Virus record (IMG/VR): IMGVR_UViG_3300025736_000096
Coordinates: 1-33,798 of that record
DNA length: 33,798 bases
From: a virus
Strand: one strand, 5' to 3'
Positions 7,226-15,284 of the stretch are shown here, piece after piece. A program made the translations under genes and the position numbers. A model generated the notes under the pieces. It worked only from the letters and a program-made list of their open reading frames with translations, was not told the origin of the DNA and did not search any database. How positions within the stretch are numbered: the first letter of the stretch is position 1; each line of letters starts with the position of its first letter.

Positions 7226-8998
7226 ATGCCTCTTAAACAAGGTTCGTCTGATAAAGTAAAAAAGCCTAAAGAAAGTCTTGAAAATGACTATGAAGAAGCA
7301 AGAGATTTTGATTATGGAACTGAAGATATAAGCTCTGAAATTAGGAGTGAAATTAAAAATAAAGATGATGGTAAGGAAGAGGAAGAAAAGGAAGAGTCAA
7401 ATCAGAATAAAAGTGATGTTTCTAAGACTACAGATAAGATTATTTCTGATTTAGAAAAAGATTTTTCAGGGACTCAAGGTCCTCAAAGAGATGTTAGAAG
7501 GAATCAACAACTTATAGAAAGATACTATGAGTATCTTTCAGAGCAAACTCATAAGATATTTTTAGGAGATAATCATGAAATTTCTCTTAAAAATGGGTTA
7601 AAGTTATTAATATTTAAAGTAGCTAGAGATAGTTTTACTGGAGCGGTATTATCTTATGAGAGAAACGTTCCTTTAGCCACTTTTGAGAATTTAGATCTTT
7701 CTGCTTTGGTTGTAGATATGGCAGACAAAGGTTTTATAACCGAGAGAAGTTTTTATTCTATTTTAGAAGATGGTAATGCTACCTTTGATAATGAAACTCA
7801 TACAGATAATATGGGGAAGGGAGAGAATATGCAAAAAACAGGCCATGTCCCTGGAGGGGACGTTATAGATGGAGTTTATCCTGATCAAAATGTTAGTTGT
7901 CCTGGTGGAAAGATACGTTCAAGAGGCCAGGGACGAGGGCTAGGAGTTGGAGGAGGTAGGGGCCCAATAGGTAGGCAAGCTGATAATCCAAAAAAATATG
8001 ATTCTTTAGAGTCGGAAGATCTTGTCCGAGCTGCTATTGCTAGTTTTGGTAAGGCAGAAGTTTATGAAAAATATTCTTCTTCTGAAAGAAAAACTGTGGC
8101 TAATCAAATAACAAAAGCCGCTAAGAAATTTGGGATTGAAGTCTCTGATGATTGGAAAGAAAGGCATAATATTGTGAAATCTCAAACAGAATTTTTGGAT
8201 AGTTGTTTTGAAGCTCTTGAGAAGGGTGATCTTAATAAAGCAAATGAATTAAGTAAGACATTTATGGGATATGATTCTATAAAGTATACCCCTTCAAATA
8301 GATCTGAAGCTATGGAAGTTGTGATTAAACCTCAACAAGAAGCTTTTGATATGACTTCTGTTGATACTGGGAATCCTATATCTGATGAGAATTATGGGAC
8401 AAATGATTTTGGTCTTACTGAAATTCAAAAAGAAGTCATAAAGATGTTGCAGAAAGATCTTCATGTTGGTGCAAAAGTAGTGGGAATTTACAATGTCTAT
8501 GATGGTAGTTACAATATTTGTTTGTTAGGTTCAGACAACATTGAACATAGATATAATTTGAGCAAAGAAGGAGTTTCTGTAAAGATGGCCTCGAGGAAAG
8601 TTGAAGAGAAGTTTAAAACTAAAGTAGACTTTCCAGGGACAGAAGTTTTTGGGAAAGCTGATCTATCTTTGGGCCAAAGTCTTTTTACTAAAAACTGGAA
8701 TGATAAGTCAGATAAAGAGTCTGTTGAAGATTTTGCTAAGTCTCAGCCAAATTTTGAGTCAGCTTTTGATAAGAGAAAGGATCTTGGAGAGTTGAGAGTT
8801 CATAATAGTGAGTCTCAATTTAATAAGATGACCGATAATCTTAACGGTCTTGACTTTAGTAAGGCTAATGGGATTGGTGGAGGAGCAGGGTCTAGAGGTG
8901 GGAAAGTTGTAGGATATTATTCTGATGGAACTCCTGCTTATGCTTCTCAGCAATATAAACCTCAGACAGCCACTCCTAAAAAAAAACTTCTGAAGTAG
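7226..8998 (+). CDS. Large virion-associated protein of unknown function (frame may continue past its stop)
   Basis: This 590-residue protein has a strong SD (AAGGAG). Residues 1-75 are highly charged and disordered. Residues about 80-190 are mixed helix/strand (RRNQQLIERYYEYLSEQ, then a strand-rich part with SYERNVPLATF). Residues about 225-250 are Gly/Arg-rich. Residues about 258-312 (SEDLVRAAIASF ... ERKTVANQITKAAKKFGIEV) resemble a small helical domain common in phage capsid-region proteins (DUF6582-like, by pattern only). Near the end, GKVVGYYSDGTPAY resembles a short motif often found at the C-termini of phage head proteins. The last codons are CCT AAA AAA AAA CTT CTG AAG TAG; a -1 slip on the nine A's would bypass this stop and add about 112 residues. 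A role in head completion or as an internal or packaging-associated protein is possible but unproven. It is not a portal by any motif I see. Confidence 0.75.
   Translation: MPLKQGSSDKVKKPKESLENDYEEARDFDYGTEDISSEIRSEIKNKDDGKEEEEKEESNQNKSDVSKTTDKIISDLEKDFSGTQGPQRDVRRNQQLIERYYEYLSEQTHKIFLGDNHEISLKNGLKLLIFKVARDSFTGAVLSYERNVPLATFENLDLSALVVDMADKGFITERSFYSILEDGNATFDNETHTDNMGKGENMQKTGHVPGGDVIDGVYPDQNVSCPGGKIRSRGQGRGLGVGGGRGPIGRQADNPKKYDSLESEDLVRAAIASFGKAEVYEKYSSSERKTVANQITKAAKKFGIEVSDDWKERHNIVKSQTEFLDSCFEALEKGDLNKANELSKTFMGYDSIKYTPSNRSEAMEVVIKPQQEAFDMTSVDTGNPISDENYGTNDFGLTEIQKEVIKMLQKDLHVGAKVVGIYNVYDGSYNICLLGSDNIEHRYNLSKEGVSVKMASRKVEEKFKTKVDFPGTEVFGKADLSLGQSLFTKNWNDKSDKESVEDFAKSQPNFESAFDKRKDLGELRVHNSESQFNKMTDNLNGLDFSKANGIGGGAGSRGGKVVGYYSDGTPAYASQQYKPQTATPKKKLLK
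8978..8986 (+). other. Nine-A slippery site at the end of the 590-aa ORF
   Basis: In the zero frame the codons are AAA AAA AAA (8978-8986), preceded by CCT, giving the heptamer A-AAA-AAA at 8980-8986. A -1 slip moves into a frame that has a TAA at 8977-8979, just upstream of the slip, and then stays open to 9321. A stem of 10 pairs (9015-9024 with 9031-9040, including G-U pairs) lies about 28 bases downstream, further than the usual 5-9 base spacing. RNA polymerase slippage on A9 or a sequencing indel would have the same effect. Confidence 0.6.
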
Positions 8999-9111
8999 GA
9001 GTAGTTGGAGCGGCCTCTTCTTCTTCGGGAGGGGGAAGAGAATTTTCGGGAGAAGACAATGGGAGTAAGAATAAGAAAAAACCCCAAACAAAAATTCCCA
9101 AAACTCCAGGG

Positions 9112-9321
9112 ATGCCCCAACAATCTGCTGGATCAACTATATCTTCTTCGTTTTCTGTCGGAGAAAAAATCAAATTGCAAGGAAAGACTTATACCATTTC
9201 GGGGGTTATTGATGGATATATTCTTGAAGATGAAAAAGGCAAAAAGTTTTTTGCAGCGTCTAATCTTCTTCAAGAAGCTGAAAAAGTAGCTTCTGAGAAA
9301 AAGGAAACTAAAAAGGAATAA
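9112..9321 (+). CDS. Small beta-rich domain, probably the C-terminal extension of the preceding protein
   Basis: Read from the ATG at 9112 this is 69 residues, with a compact SH3-like strand pattern (FSVGEKIKLQGKTYTISGV, IDGYILEDEKGKKFFAA) and a lysine-rich tail. The same frame is open without interruption from 8980. The upstream 44 residues (TSEVGVVGAASSSSGGG..., then a K/P-rich linker) look like an ordinary flexible linker. ATG 9112 has no SD: the preceding bases are CTCCAGGG with no proper spacing. I therefore favour translation as part of a roughly 700-residue -1 frameshift product over independent initiation. The stop lies five bases before the next ATG, in the usual operon spacing. Confidence 0.6.
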   Translation: MPQQSAGSTISSSFSVGEKIKLQGKTYTISGVIDGYILEDEKGKKFFAASNLLQEAEKVASEKKETKKE

Positions 9322-9326
9322 AAAAT

Positions 9327-10193
9327 ATGTCTCCGATAAGCAGTACTCCAAATAAATACTCTAAGCGTGATCCTTATACTGGAAAAACTGGCTATAGTAA
9401 TATTGATCCAAAATCATTTGACAGTCTTATTGCAACGCAAGGAATAAGATGGATACATGAGAAAGTAGCTATATGTCCAAATATAACTGGAAGATTGGAT
9501 ACAGGAGTTCATGATGTTAATTGTCAACTTTGCGATAATTCTTTAATTCATTTTGATGCTACAGAGATTTGGGCTCTTCTTCAAAGAACTCGTTTGAATA
9601 AAATGTTTGAAGCTCATGGGACTTGGGATATTGGTTCAGCTATCATTGTTACTCCATCTAAAAAAGAGAATGGAGATCCTTTTGATATAAATTATTTTGA
9701 TAGATTTACGGCTGTTGATTTCAATGTAAGATTTTCAGAAATATTTGAACATTCTGGAACAGATGTAGATGTTTTAAAATATAAAGTTACTGATATTATC
9801 TATATGGCCTCAAAAGAGCATGTTTTTATTTTAAATAGTGATTTTAGGATGACAGAAGCTGGTCAAGTTAAGTGGATCTCTGACAGAAGGCCTAATTATG
9901 ATTTTATTAATAGGATTGGGGATGTGGTTAGTTGTGTTTACTATACTCCATTAGTTATGAGAGTTTTAGATATGAACCATGAGCATAGGTATGTTTCATC
10001 TGGCGTAAGGAGCCATTACAAAAATCCACAAGCTTTGCCTCAGTCTGCTGTAGTTAAACGAGATTTTTTAATTGAATCAAGAGATATTCATGACAAGTTG
10101 GTTCACCCTGAAATTATGGCACAAGTTACTCATCCTAGAGCTGTTGATATAGCTCCTGTGGGATATGTTAACCCAGAATCTGAGATATCATGA
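9327..10193 (+). CDS. Putative neck/head-closure protein with a zinc-knuckle-like Cys/His set
   Basis: This 288-residue protein starts after an AAGGA SD. Residues C50, H62, C66 and C69 (CPNITGRLD..., VHDVNCQLCDN) form a CX11HX3CX2C arrangement that could bind one metal ion. The rest is mixed alpha/beta with several conserved-looking aromatic segments (TWDIGSAIIVTP, YFDRFTAVDFNVRFSEIFEHSG, YKVTDIIYMASKEH). It sits between connector-type genes and the tail completion and sheath genes, and its stop overlaps the next start as ATGA. Position suggests a neck or head-closure role. I do not recognise the family with certainty. Confidence 0.6.
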   Translation: MSPISSTPNKYSKRDPYTGKTGYSNIDPKSFDSLIATQGIRWIHEKVAICPNITGRLDTGVHDVNCQLCDNSLIHFDATEIWALLQRTRLNKMFEAHGTWDIGSAIIVTPSKKENGDPFDINYFDRFTAVDFNVRFSEIFEHSGTDVDVLKYKVTDIIYMASKEHVFILNSDFRMTEAGQVKWISDRRPNYDFINRIGDVVSCVYYTPLVMRVLDMNHEHRYVSSGVRSHYKNPQALPQSAVVKRDFLIESRDIHDKLVHPEIMAQVTHPRAVDIAPVGYVNPESEIS

Positions 10194-11002
10194 TAAAGTT
10201 AACTTTTGAAGTAAATGACAAGGAGTTTGAGAAAGAAACAGAAATGTTTAAAGAGACTGCGGAGGTTTGGGCTGCAAGTGTCATTAATAAGGTTTCTGAT
10301 TCGACTTATAATGAAATTCATAAGAGGATTAACGATGATCCTTTGCATACTCTTTCTCATAAAGATATTTATACAAATAATTTAAAGAGGTCTTTTGAAT
10401 CTCCTTTTGACCATTCAGTTTCTTTAGAACAAGAGGCTTGGTTTTTAGAGGAAGGTTGGAGCTCTTTTGACTTAAGGGATAGTATTTTGGAAGGTGGGTC
10501 TCAAGGCGTTAAATATAGTAAAAAAGATCAAAAACCTTATATGATTGTCCCCATTAAAAAACATAAAAATCCAAGTGGGACAAGTCCTTCTAGAGAGTTA
10601 AGTTTGTCAGAAGTCCAGGCAAAAAGCATGATACCTACATTTTCTGGTGTATCTAAGGATTTGACTCAATTATTGGCAGAGACAAAACAGTCTTCAAGTG
10701 GATATATGGGAAAATCTAAGTATAGAAATTTGAGAGCTACTCAAAATACTTTAGCTGGCATGATAACGGAGGGTCCAAGAGGTTTTGGAAAATATGAAGA
10801 TGTTTATAAAAAATATTCTGGGATATCTAGATACAGAAGTGCTGGGTCAAATGGTTCAGAATTTGTTGCATTTAGAACTATGAGTTATGATTCTGCTGCT
10901 AGTTGGAAACATCCAGGGTATAAAGGATATCAAATTTTTCCTGAGATGGAAGTTTATGCGCAAGTAATGCTTCAAGATATTTTAAGTAAAGGAGCTTTTT
11001 AA
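10190..11002 (+). CDS. Putative neck/tail-completion protein
   Basis: This 270-residue protein begins at an ATGA overlap with the previous gene, so it is probably translationally coupled. The N-terminal part is a long helix-rich stretch (DKEFEKETEMFKETAEVWAASVINKVSDSTYNEIHKRI) followed by a beta/loop part with EAWFLEEGWSSFDLRDSILEG and YMIVPIKKHK. The W-FLEEGW-SFD-R pattern recalls small tail-completion proteins of the HK97 gp10 kind, in which a helix packs on a sheet, but this is an inference. The tail half (YEDVYKKYSGISRYRSAG..., FRTMSYDSAASWKHPGYKG) is strand-rich and typical of virion proteins. Its stop shares a base with the next start. Confidence 0.5.
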   Translation: MIKLTFEVNDKEFEKETEMFKETAEVWAASVINKVSDSTYNEIHKRINDDPLHTLSHKDIYTNNLKRSFESPFDHSVSLEQEAWFLEEGWSSFDLRDSILEGGSQGVKYSKKDQKPYMIVPIKKHKNPSGTSPSRELSLSEVQAKSMIPTFSGVSKDLTQLLAETKQSSSGYMGKSKYRNLRATQNTLAGMITEGPRGFGKYEDVYKKYSGISRYRSAGSNGSEFVAFRTMSYDSAASWKHPGYKGYQIFPEMEVYAQVMLQDILSKGAF

Positions 11003-11967
11003 TGGGTCTACCAATGCCAGACTTTATGCTTGAAGAAGTAATTTTAGCAGGATTAGATGATATTTATAAGAATATGGATGCTCGACTTGCTGATATTTTT
11101 GAGGATTTTCACAGTCCTCAACTTTTAGCTCTTCATGGGAAAAGACATTTAGATATTTTTAAAACTTTCCTTCAAACAAATAAAATAAGAGTTATCCAAG
11201 GGTGGACATTAGTCCCTCAGAGTGTTCCAGCATATTCTATCAATTTAGCAGCTCAGACTGAAGCTGTTTCTCAGGCTTTTTTAGGAGACTATGCAGGTTC
11301 TTTTGACACTGTTGTGGATCCCACAAATGTTGTTATAAACTTTATTCCTACATCTTATGACTCTACAACAGGATATGTCACTGTGGCTGATGGAGTGGAC
11401 TTAGGGAGCACTTTTATTGGATATCAGTTCGTGGATTTTGCAGAGAATTCTTTTTCTATTCTATCTGGTATCGTCAATACAATTGGGGAGAAGAAATTTA
11501 ATATTGGTCCATCCCAAGTTATTGATATAACAGGGAATTGTAATATTACTACTCCTGAAGGATCAACTCGATCTTTAGTTAGATGCGTTCCTTATAGAAT
11601 GAAATTAGAGATTGGATGTCATACAGAAAATGATCCAAATGTTTGTAAAATGCTTTTTGCTATTCTTTATTATATTTTGTTAAAATATAAGTTAACATTG
11701 GAAAATTATGGACTATTTATTAGTGTTTCTTCTGCAACAGATTTGAGTAGATTAAATCAATATCTACCTGACAATATTTTTACTAGAACAGTTATGTTAG
11801 ATTCTTTAACTTATTTGGCAACAATTTCAGAAACAAATACGTTAATGGGAACATCAGACATTAGATTAGTCGTTAGAGTCCCTAGGGATGATTGGAGTCT
11901 TCAGGATATTGATTATACTTTGAATACAACTATAGATAGCGAACAAACTCCTTTGCCAAGCTTCTAA
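11002..11967 (+). CDS. Putative tail terminator/neck protein
   Basis: This 321-residue protein starts at a TAATG overlap. An N-terminal helical part (MLEEVILAGLDDIYKNMDARLADIF, then FKTFLQTNKIRVIQGW) is followed by a beta-rich middle (FDTVVDPTNVVINFIPTSYD, TGYVTVADGVDLG) and a C-terminal alpha/beta part (RMKLEIGCHTENDPN, LFAILYYILLKYKLTLENYGLFISVSS, LDSLTYLATISETNTL). The last part has the strand-helix-strand order of tail terminator proteins that cap the tube and sheath at the head end. It is the last gene before the sheath module. The assignment is positional; no family motif decides it. Confidence 0.45.
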   Translation: MGLPMPDFMLEEVILAGLDDIYKNMDARLADIFEDFHSPQLLALHGKRHLDIFKTFLQTNKIRVIQGWTLVPQSVPAYSINLAAQTEAVSQAFLGDYAGSFDTVVDPTNVVINFIPTSYDSTTGYVTVADGVDLGSTFIGYQFVDFAENSFSILSGIVNTIGEKKFNIGPSQVIDITGNCNITTPEGSTRSLVRCVPYRMKLEIGCHTENDPNVCKMLFAILYYILLKYKLTLENYGLFISVSSATDLSRLNQYLPDNIFTRTVMLDSLTYLATISETNTLMGTSDIRLVVRVPRDDWSLQDIDYTLNTTIDSEQTPLPSF

Positions 11968-11977
11968 AAACATGAGA

Positions 11978-11996
11978 TAATTATAATAATAAAAAG
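11978..11996 (+). promoter_or_regulatory. Candidate AT-box promoter before the lysine-rich gene and sheath
   Basis: TAATTATAATAATAAAAAG occupies most of the 41-base gap before the gene at 12009 and resembles the boxes at 3309-3324 and 15258-15273 (shared core AATAATAA). An SD GAAGGGA follows. The call is tentative. Confidence 0.25.
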
Positions 11997-12008
11997 AAGG
12001 GAATATTT

Positions 12009-12383
12009 ATGGGTGAAGAGATTACATTAAAAAAAGCAGAAGAAATTATAGATAAACCTTTGAAGAAAGAGGATATCAAAAAAGATATTAAAAAAGAGGA
12101 AATTAAGAAGAAAGAGGTTATCAAGGAAATTAAGAAAGAAATTAAGAAAGAAGTTAAGAAGGAAGTTTTTAAAAGGCCTATTCCGATTAAGGCTATTGAT
12201 ATTTTTCCTAAAAACAATGTTTCAGAGAATGCAATTAGTTTTGATATTTATTTCAATAGGAAAGTCTTTGAAGGAAAATATGCTAAACATCATAGACTTC
12301 CTCTTTTGTCTTTTTTAAAGAAGAATAGTGAATCGGTTAATCTAACATTTGAGGAATTTGAAAAGATATTTATAAAATATTAA
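12009..12383 (+). CDS. Small lysine/glutamate-rich protein of unknown function
   Basis: This 124-residue protein has a clear SD (GAAGGGA) and lies 15 bases before the sheath gene. The first 55 residues are almost only K, E, D and I/V in a roughly four-residue helical repeat (KKEEIKK, KEIKKEIKKEVKKEV), predicting a charged single helix or coiled coil. This part is encoded by tandem 12-bp DNA units. The second half (RPIPIKAIDIFPKNNVSENAISFDIYFNRKV..., LLSFLKKNSE) is a small ordinary domain with no family I recognise. Position suggests a tail-assembly or sheath-related role. The DNA repeat could change length easily. Confidence 0.6.
   Translation: MGEEITLKKAEEIIDKPLKKEDIKKDIKKEEIKKKEVIKEIKKEIKKEVKKEVFKRPIPIKAIDIFPKNNVSENAISFDIYFNRKVFEGKYAKHHRLPLLSFLKKNSESVNLTFEEFEKIFIKY
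12126..12173 (+). repeat. Tandem 12-bp coding repeat
   Basis: Four consecutive 12-base units: GAAATTAAGAAA twice (12126-12137, 12138-12149), then GAAGTTAAGAAG (12150-12161) and a decayed unit GAAGTTTTTAAA (12162-12173). They encode the K-E-(I/V)-K repeat of the small lysine-rich protein, in frame. Confidence 0.75.
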
Positions 12384-12398
12384 TAAGGAGATATTCAC

Positions 12399-14681
12399 AT
12401 GGTTATTTCTGTAAATTTTAATGGGAAGTCGTTAGTTCATCCAAATACTTATTCAAAAATAACAACTCTACTTTCAGGTGGCCTTCCTGTCACTGCTTCT
12501 GGGGTTGTTGGGATAATTGGCGAAGCTAGTAAGGGAGCTCCAGGAGATGTCACTGGAGAAGGGGTCCAAAGTTTTAACTCTACTCAATTGTCAGATATTG
12601 CAGCAAAATATTCGTCTGGTCCAATTGTTGATGCGGCAAAACTATTAATTGAGCCTTCTAGAGATGCTAGGCTAGTTAATGGAGCTCAAATTATAAGAGT
12701 TTGGAAAACAAATTCTTCTGTTCAGTCTACTCTGACTCTTGCTAATGTTGACACTGGAGTTGGAAACACCATGTTAACCGCTACTTCTGGGAATTATGGT
12801 GTTGACGAAAATAACTTAGCAGTTTTGTCTTCTTCTGGCTCTGTTGTTGACGCTCATGCTTCTGTCGTCTCAGATTCAGATGTAGCTTTCCCAATTGCTG
12901 TTGCGACTGCTGATACTTTAATTGTTGTGATAAATGGGATAACTTATACTTTAACTGTTACAACTGCTCCAGGTGGGTCTGTTTCTTTAACTCAGGCTCA
13001 GTGGGTTACATTGTTAAATGGAGCCGCTGTTACTGTTGGAGCAGATACCGCAACTCCTGTTTGGGCTCCTTCAAAACCAGTTATAGCTAGTGCTTCTGGA
13101 ACGGTAAGGATTCAATTAGTTGAAGACCCAACAGTTATTGATGATTATACTTCTCTTCATGAATATGGCTTAATGACTCTTACTGCAGCAAACATTAGAA
13201 CAACTTTAGCTCTTGGAGTTGCTTCTGCGGTAAATGCTTCAACTCTTGTTGTTACTCCTGGTGGAGCTGGTCCAGTTCGTGGTTCTAGAGGGTCTAGAGT
13301 TTTTACAGTTACTAGGAATGATGTCTCTGAGACTATTGATGAGAATTCAAATGATGTAATTTTTAGCATTAGGTATGTTGGAGCTTCAACAGGATGTCTT
13401 TTTTCTGTTTCAGATGTTTCTACAGTTAGAACTTTAGTCACGACAACTAGTGGTCCAGCAACTCCTGCAGAAGATCTTAATTTGAATTTAAACTCTTATA
13501 CAGTTCAAGAATTAGTTGATTATATCAATAATTTTGGAGGAGGAGGTCTATACACTTGTGTAACCTCTTATTTTAATGCTTCTGTTGTTGAGGCTAATCT
13601 AATGGACTATTATCGTTCTATAGATATTTTAACTTTGCCTCTTAATGCTAAAGCTGCAATAAATGAAATTGTTGAACTTACAAATGAGCAGTCTCAGTTG
13701 ATTTCTGTTGAGCAAACTTCTAATGTCTATGGTCAATTAAGGACCTTTACTCCTAAGCAGTTTTTAACGGGAGCTTCAACAGGTGGATCAACAAATACTG
13801 ATTTTCAGGATGGTTTTGACGCAATTCTTGCTGTAAGGTGTAACACAGTTATCCCTTTGATTAGTCAGGATGCAACAACTGACATTACTGATGGCCTTAC
13901 GGATGCTAATTCTACTTACGATATAGCTTCTGTGAATTTACAAGCAGATACCCATTGTAGAACTGCCTCAAATACTCAAAATAGAAGTGAGAGAAATTGT
14001 ATTATTTCTTTAAAAGATTCTTTTGTGGACACAATAGCTGCTTCTAAGATTTTGAATTCGGAATATTCTTCTATGACTTTTGAAGATACTGGAGTTTTAG
14101 ATATAAATGGGACTATTGTTGTAAAACAACCTTGGGCTCAAGCTTGTTTAGCTGCTGGAATGATGGCTGGTGCTCCAATTGGAGAACCAATCACATTTAA
14201 GTATGCAAATTGTTATTCTATAACCCATTCTGACTTTAATTCTAAAACTCAAGCTGATTCTGCGATTAAAGCAGGATTATTATTTTTAGAACAGCCAGAT
14301 CAAGGTGGTTTTAGGTTTGCTGTTGGAAACACTACTTATCAAAAGGATGGGAGTTTTGTTTATAATAGAATTTCTGTGTTTCAAGCTGCTCAGTATGTCG
14401 CTTATGACTTACGACAAGTCTTAGAAAACATTTTTATTGGTACTAAAGCTAGGACTGGTTCAGCTGAAAATGTTAAAAATGTTGTTATTAGTGCAATGGC
14501 TAAATACTTAAGAGATGAAATAATTGTTGGAGATGATTTGAATTCTGGACTTGGTTGGAGAAATCTTACTGTTGTTATAACTGGCCCAGTTGCAGCAGTA
14601 GACATTACGATTACTCCAGTTGAGGGACTTGATTTTATTCTTCCAACAATAAATTTGGATCAAATTAGGCAGACGGCATAA
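12399..14681 (+). CDS. Contractile tail sheath protein
   Basis: This 760-residue protein has the hallmark sheath N-terminus (HPNTYSKI..., GVVGIIGEASKGAPGD, then NGAQIIRVWKT). The C-terminal domain is the most conserved part of the family: DTGVLDINGTIVVKQPWAQACLAAGMMAG, LLFLEQPD..GGFRFAVGNTTYQKDGSF, NRISVFQAAQYVAYDLRQVLENIFIGTKA. Between residues about 130 and 330 lies a variable insertion of beta-rich sequence, as in long sheaths. It forms the contractile outer tube around the tail tube. SD AAGGAG; it is followed 24 bases later by the tube gene. Confidence 0.92.
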   Translation: MVISVNFNGKSLVHPNTYSKITTLLSGGLPVTASGVVGIIGEASKGAPGDVTGEGVQSFNSTQLSDIAAKYSSGPIVDAAKLLIEPSRDARLVNGAQIIRVWKTNSSVQSTLTLANVDTGVGNTMLTATSGNYGVDENNLAVLSSSGSVVDAHASVVSDSDVAFPIAVATADTLIVVINGITYTLTVTTAPGGSVSLTQAQWVTLLNGAAVTVGADTATPVWAPSKPVIASASGTVRIQLVEDPTVIDDYTSLHEYGLMTLTAANIRTTLALGVASAVNASTLVVTPGGAGPVRGSRGSRVFTVTRNDVSETIDENSNDVIFSIRYVGASTGCLFSVSDVSTVRTLVTTTSGPATPAEDLNLNLNSYTVQELVDYINNFGGGGLYTCVTSYFNASVVEANLMDYYRSIDILTLPLNAKAAINEIVELTNEQSQLISVEQTSNVYGQLRTFTPKQFLTGASTGGSTNTDFQDGFDAILAVRCNTVIPLISQDATTDITDGLTDANSTYDIASVNLQADTHCRTASNTQNRSERNCIISLKDSFVDTIAASKILNSEYSSMTFEDTGVLDINGTIVVKQPWAQACLAAGMMAGAPIGEPITFKYANCYSITHSDFNSKTQADSAIKAGLLFLEQPDQGGFRFAVGNTTYQKDGSFVYNRISVFQAAQYVAYDLRQVLENIFIGTKARTGSAENVKNVVISAMAKYLRDEIIVGDDLNSGLGWRNLTVVITGPVAAVDITITPVEGLDFILPTINLDQIRQTA

Positions 14682-14705
14682 ATAAATAAATAAAGGAGAA
14701 TTATT

Positions 14706-15200
14706 ATGACTTCAGGAGGACAAACTGCTATTGGAACGACAAGACCTTTCGGTGGAGTCGTTACTGGTGTAAGGGCTATTCTTTCAATAGGGAATTTGCC
14801 AATAATTTTTGCGTCAAATGTGAGTTATACAATTACTCATAATATGACTCCGATTGAGGTTCTTGATCGTCTTACTCCTGCTGAATGGGCAGAGACTGGA
14901 TATCAAGTAGAGTTTACTTTTAATTCTTTTAGGGTTGTGGGAAAATCGGCTACAGCGTTAGGTTTTGAAGCTTTACCAACTGATGCTCTTTTAAGACAGC
15001 CAGAGTTTACTGTTGAATTACAAGCAGCAGCTCCAGATAATACTGACCCAAAAACAATTTTGAGAATTTATAGAGCTAAAATGAGAGGTCGAAGAGGAAC
15101 AGTTGATGCCAGAGGAGTTATGACAGAGACATTTGATTTTGTCGGGATTCTTGCAGATGATGAAGGTGGATACGCTCAAGAACAACCTTTACCTGCATAA
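14706..15200 (+). CDS. Tail tube protein
   Basis: This 164-residue protein directly follows the sheath, as in nearly all myoviruses, and has SD AAAGGAG. The length is right for a gp19-type tube subunit. The sequence is strand-rich with ISYTITHNMTPIEVLDRLTPAEWAETG-like and VEFTFNSFRVVGKSA segments, an LRIYRAKMRGRRGTVDARGVMTETFDFVGI hairpin typical of tube proteins, and a short acidic tail. It polymerises as hexameric rings inside the sheath. A strong terminator starts ten bases after its stop, so transcription of the sheath/tube unit ends here at least partly. Confidence 0.8.
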   Translation: MTSGGQTAIGTTRPFGGVVTGVRAILSIGNLPIIFASNVSYTITHNMTPIEVLDRLTPAEWAETGYQVEFTFNSFRVVGKSATALGFEALPTDALLRQPEFTVELQAAAPDNTDPKTILRIYRAKMRGRRGTVDARGVMTETFDFVGILADDEGGYAQEQPLPA

Positions 15201-15209
15201 CTTTTCTTT

Positions 15210-15249
15210 AACCCATTGGTGCTTTCCCCCACACCAATGGGTTTTTTTT
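15210..15249 (+). terminator. Rho-independent terminator after the tube gene
   Basis: A perfect 12-bp stem (AACCCATTGGTG at 15210-15221 with CACCAATGGGTT at 15232-15243) around a 10-base C-rich loop runs into a T-tract to 15249. Confidence 0.95.
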
Positions 15250-15257
15250 GGGGGAAG

Positions 15258-15273
15258 TATTTAAAATAATAAG
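15258..15273 (+). promoter_or_regulatory. Candidate late-promoter-like AT box before the HTH gene
   Basis: TATTTAAAATAATAAG begins nine bases after the terminator T-tract and lies 11 bases before the ATG of the HTH gene, next to its SD. It differs from the box at 3309-3324 only in the position of one A. If it is a promoter the leader would be very short, so it might instead be an operator for the HTH protein. Confidence 0.3.
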
Positions 15274-15284
15274 CAGGAGGGAAA

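Noticed and set aside
9005-9289. 94-codon frame on the + strand (ATG 9005)
   Set aside because: It is a shadow of the extension frame: composition is random-looking, there is no SD, and the frame-1 reading has a sensible linker and domain.
8759-9351. Three minus-strand open frames around the A9 site
   Set aside because: They are antisense shadows with no SD, biased to Ser/Phe/Leu, and lie opposite well-supported + strand coding sequence.
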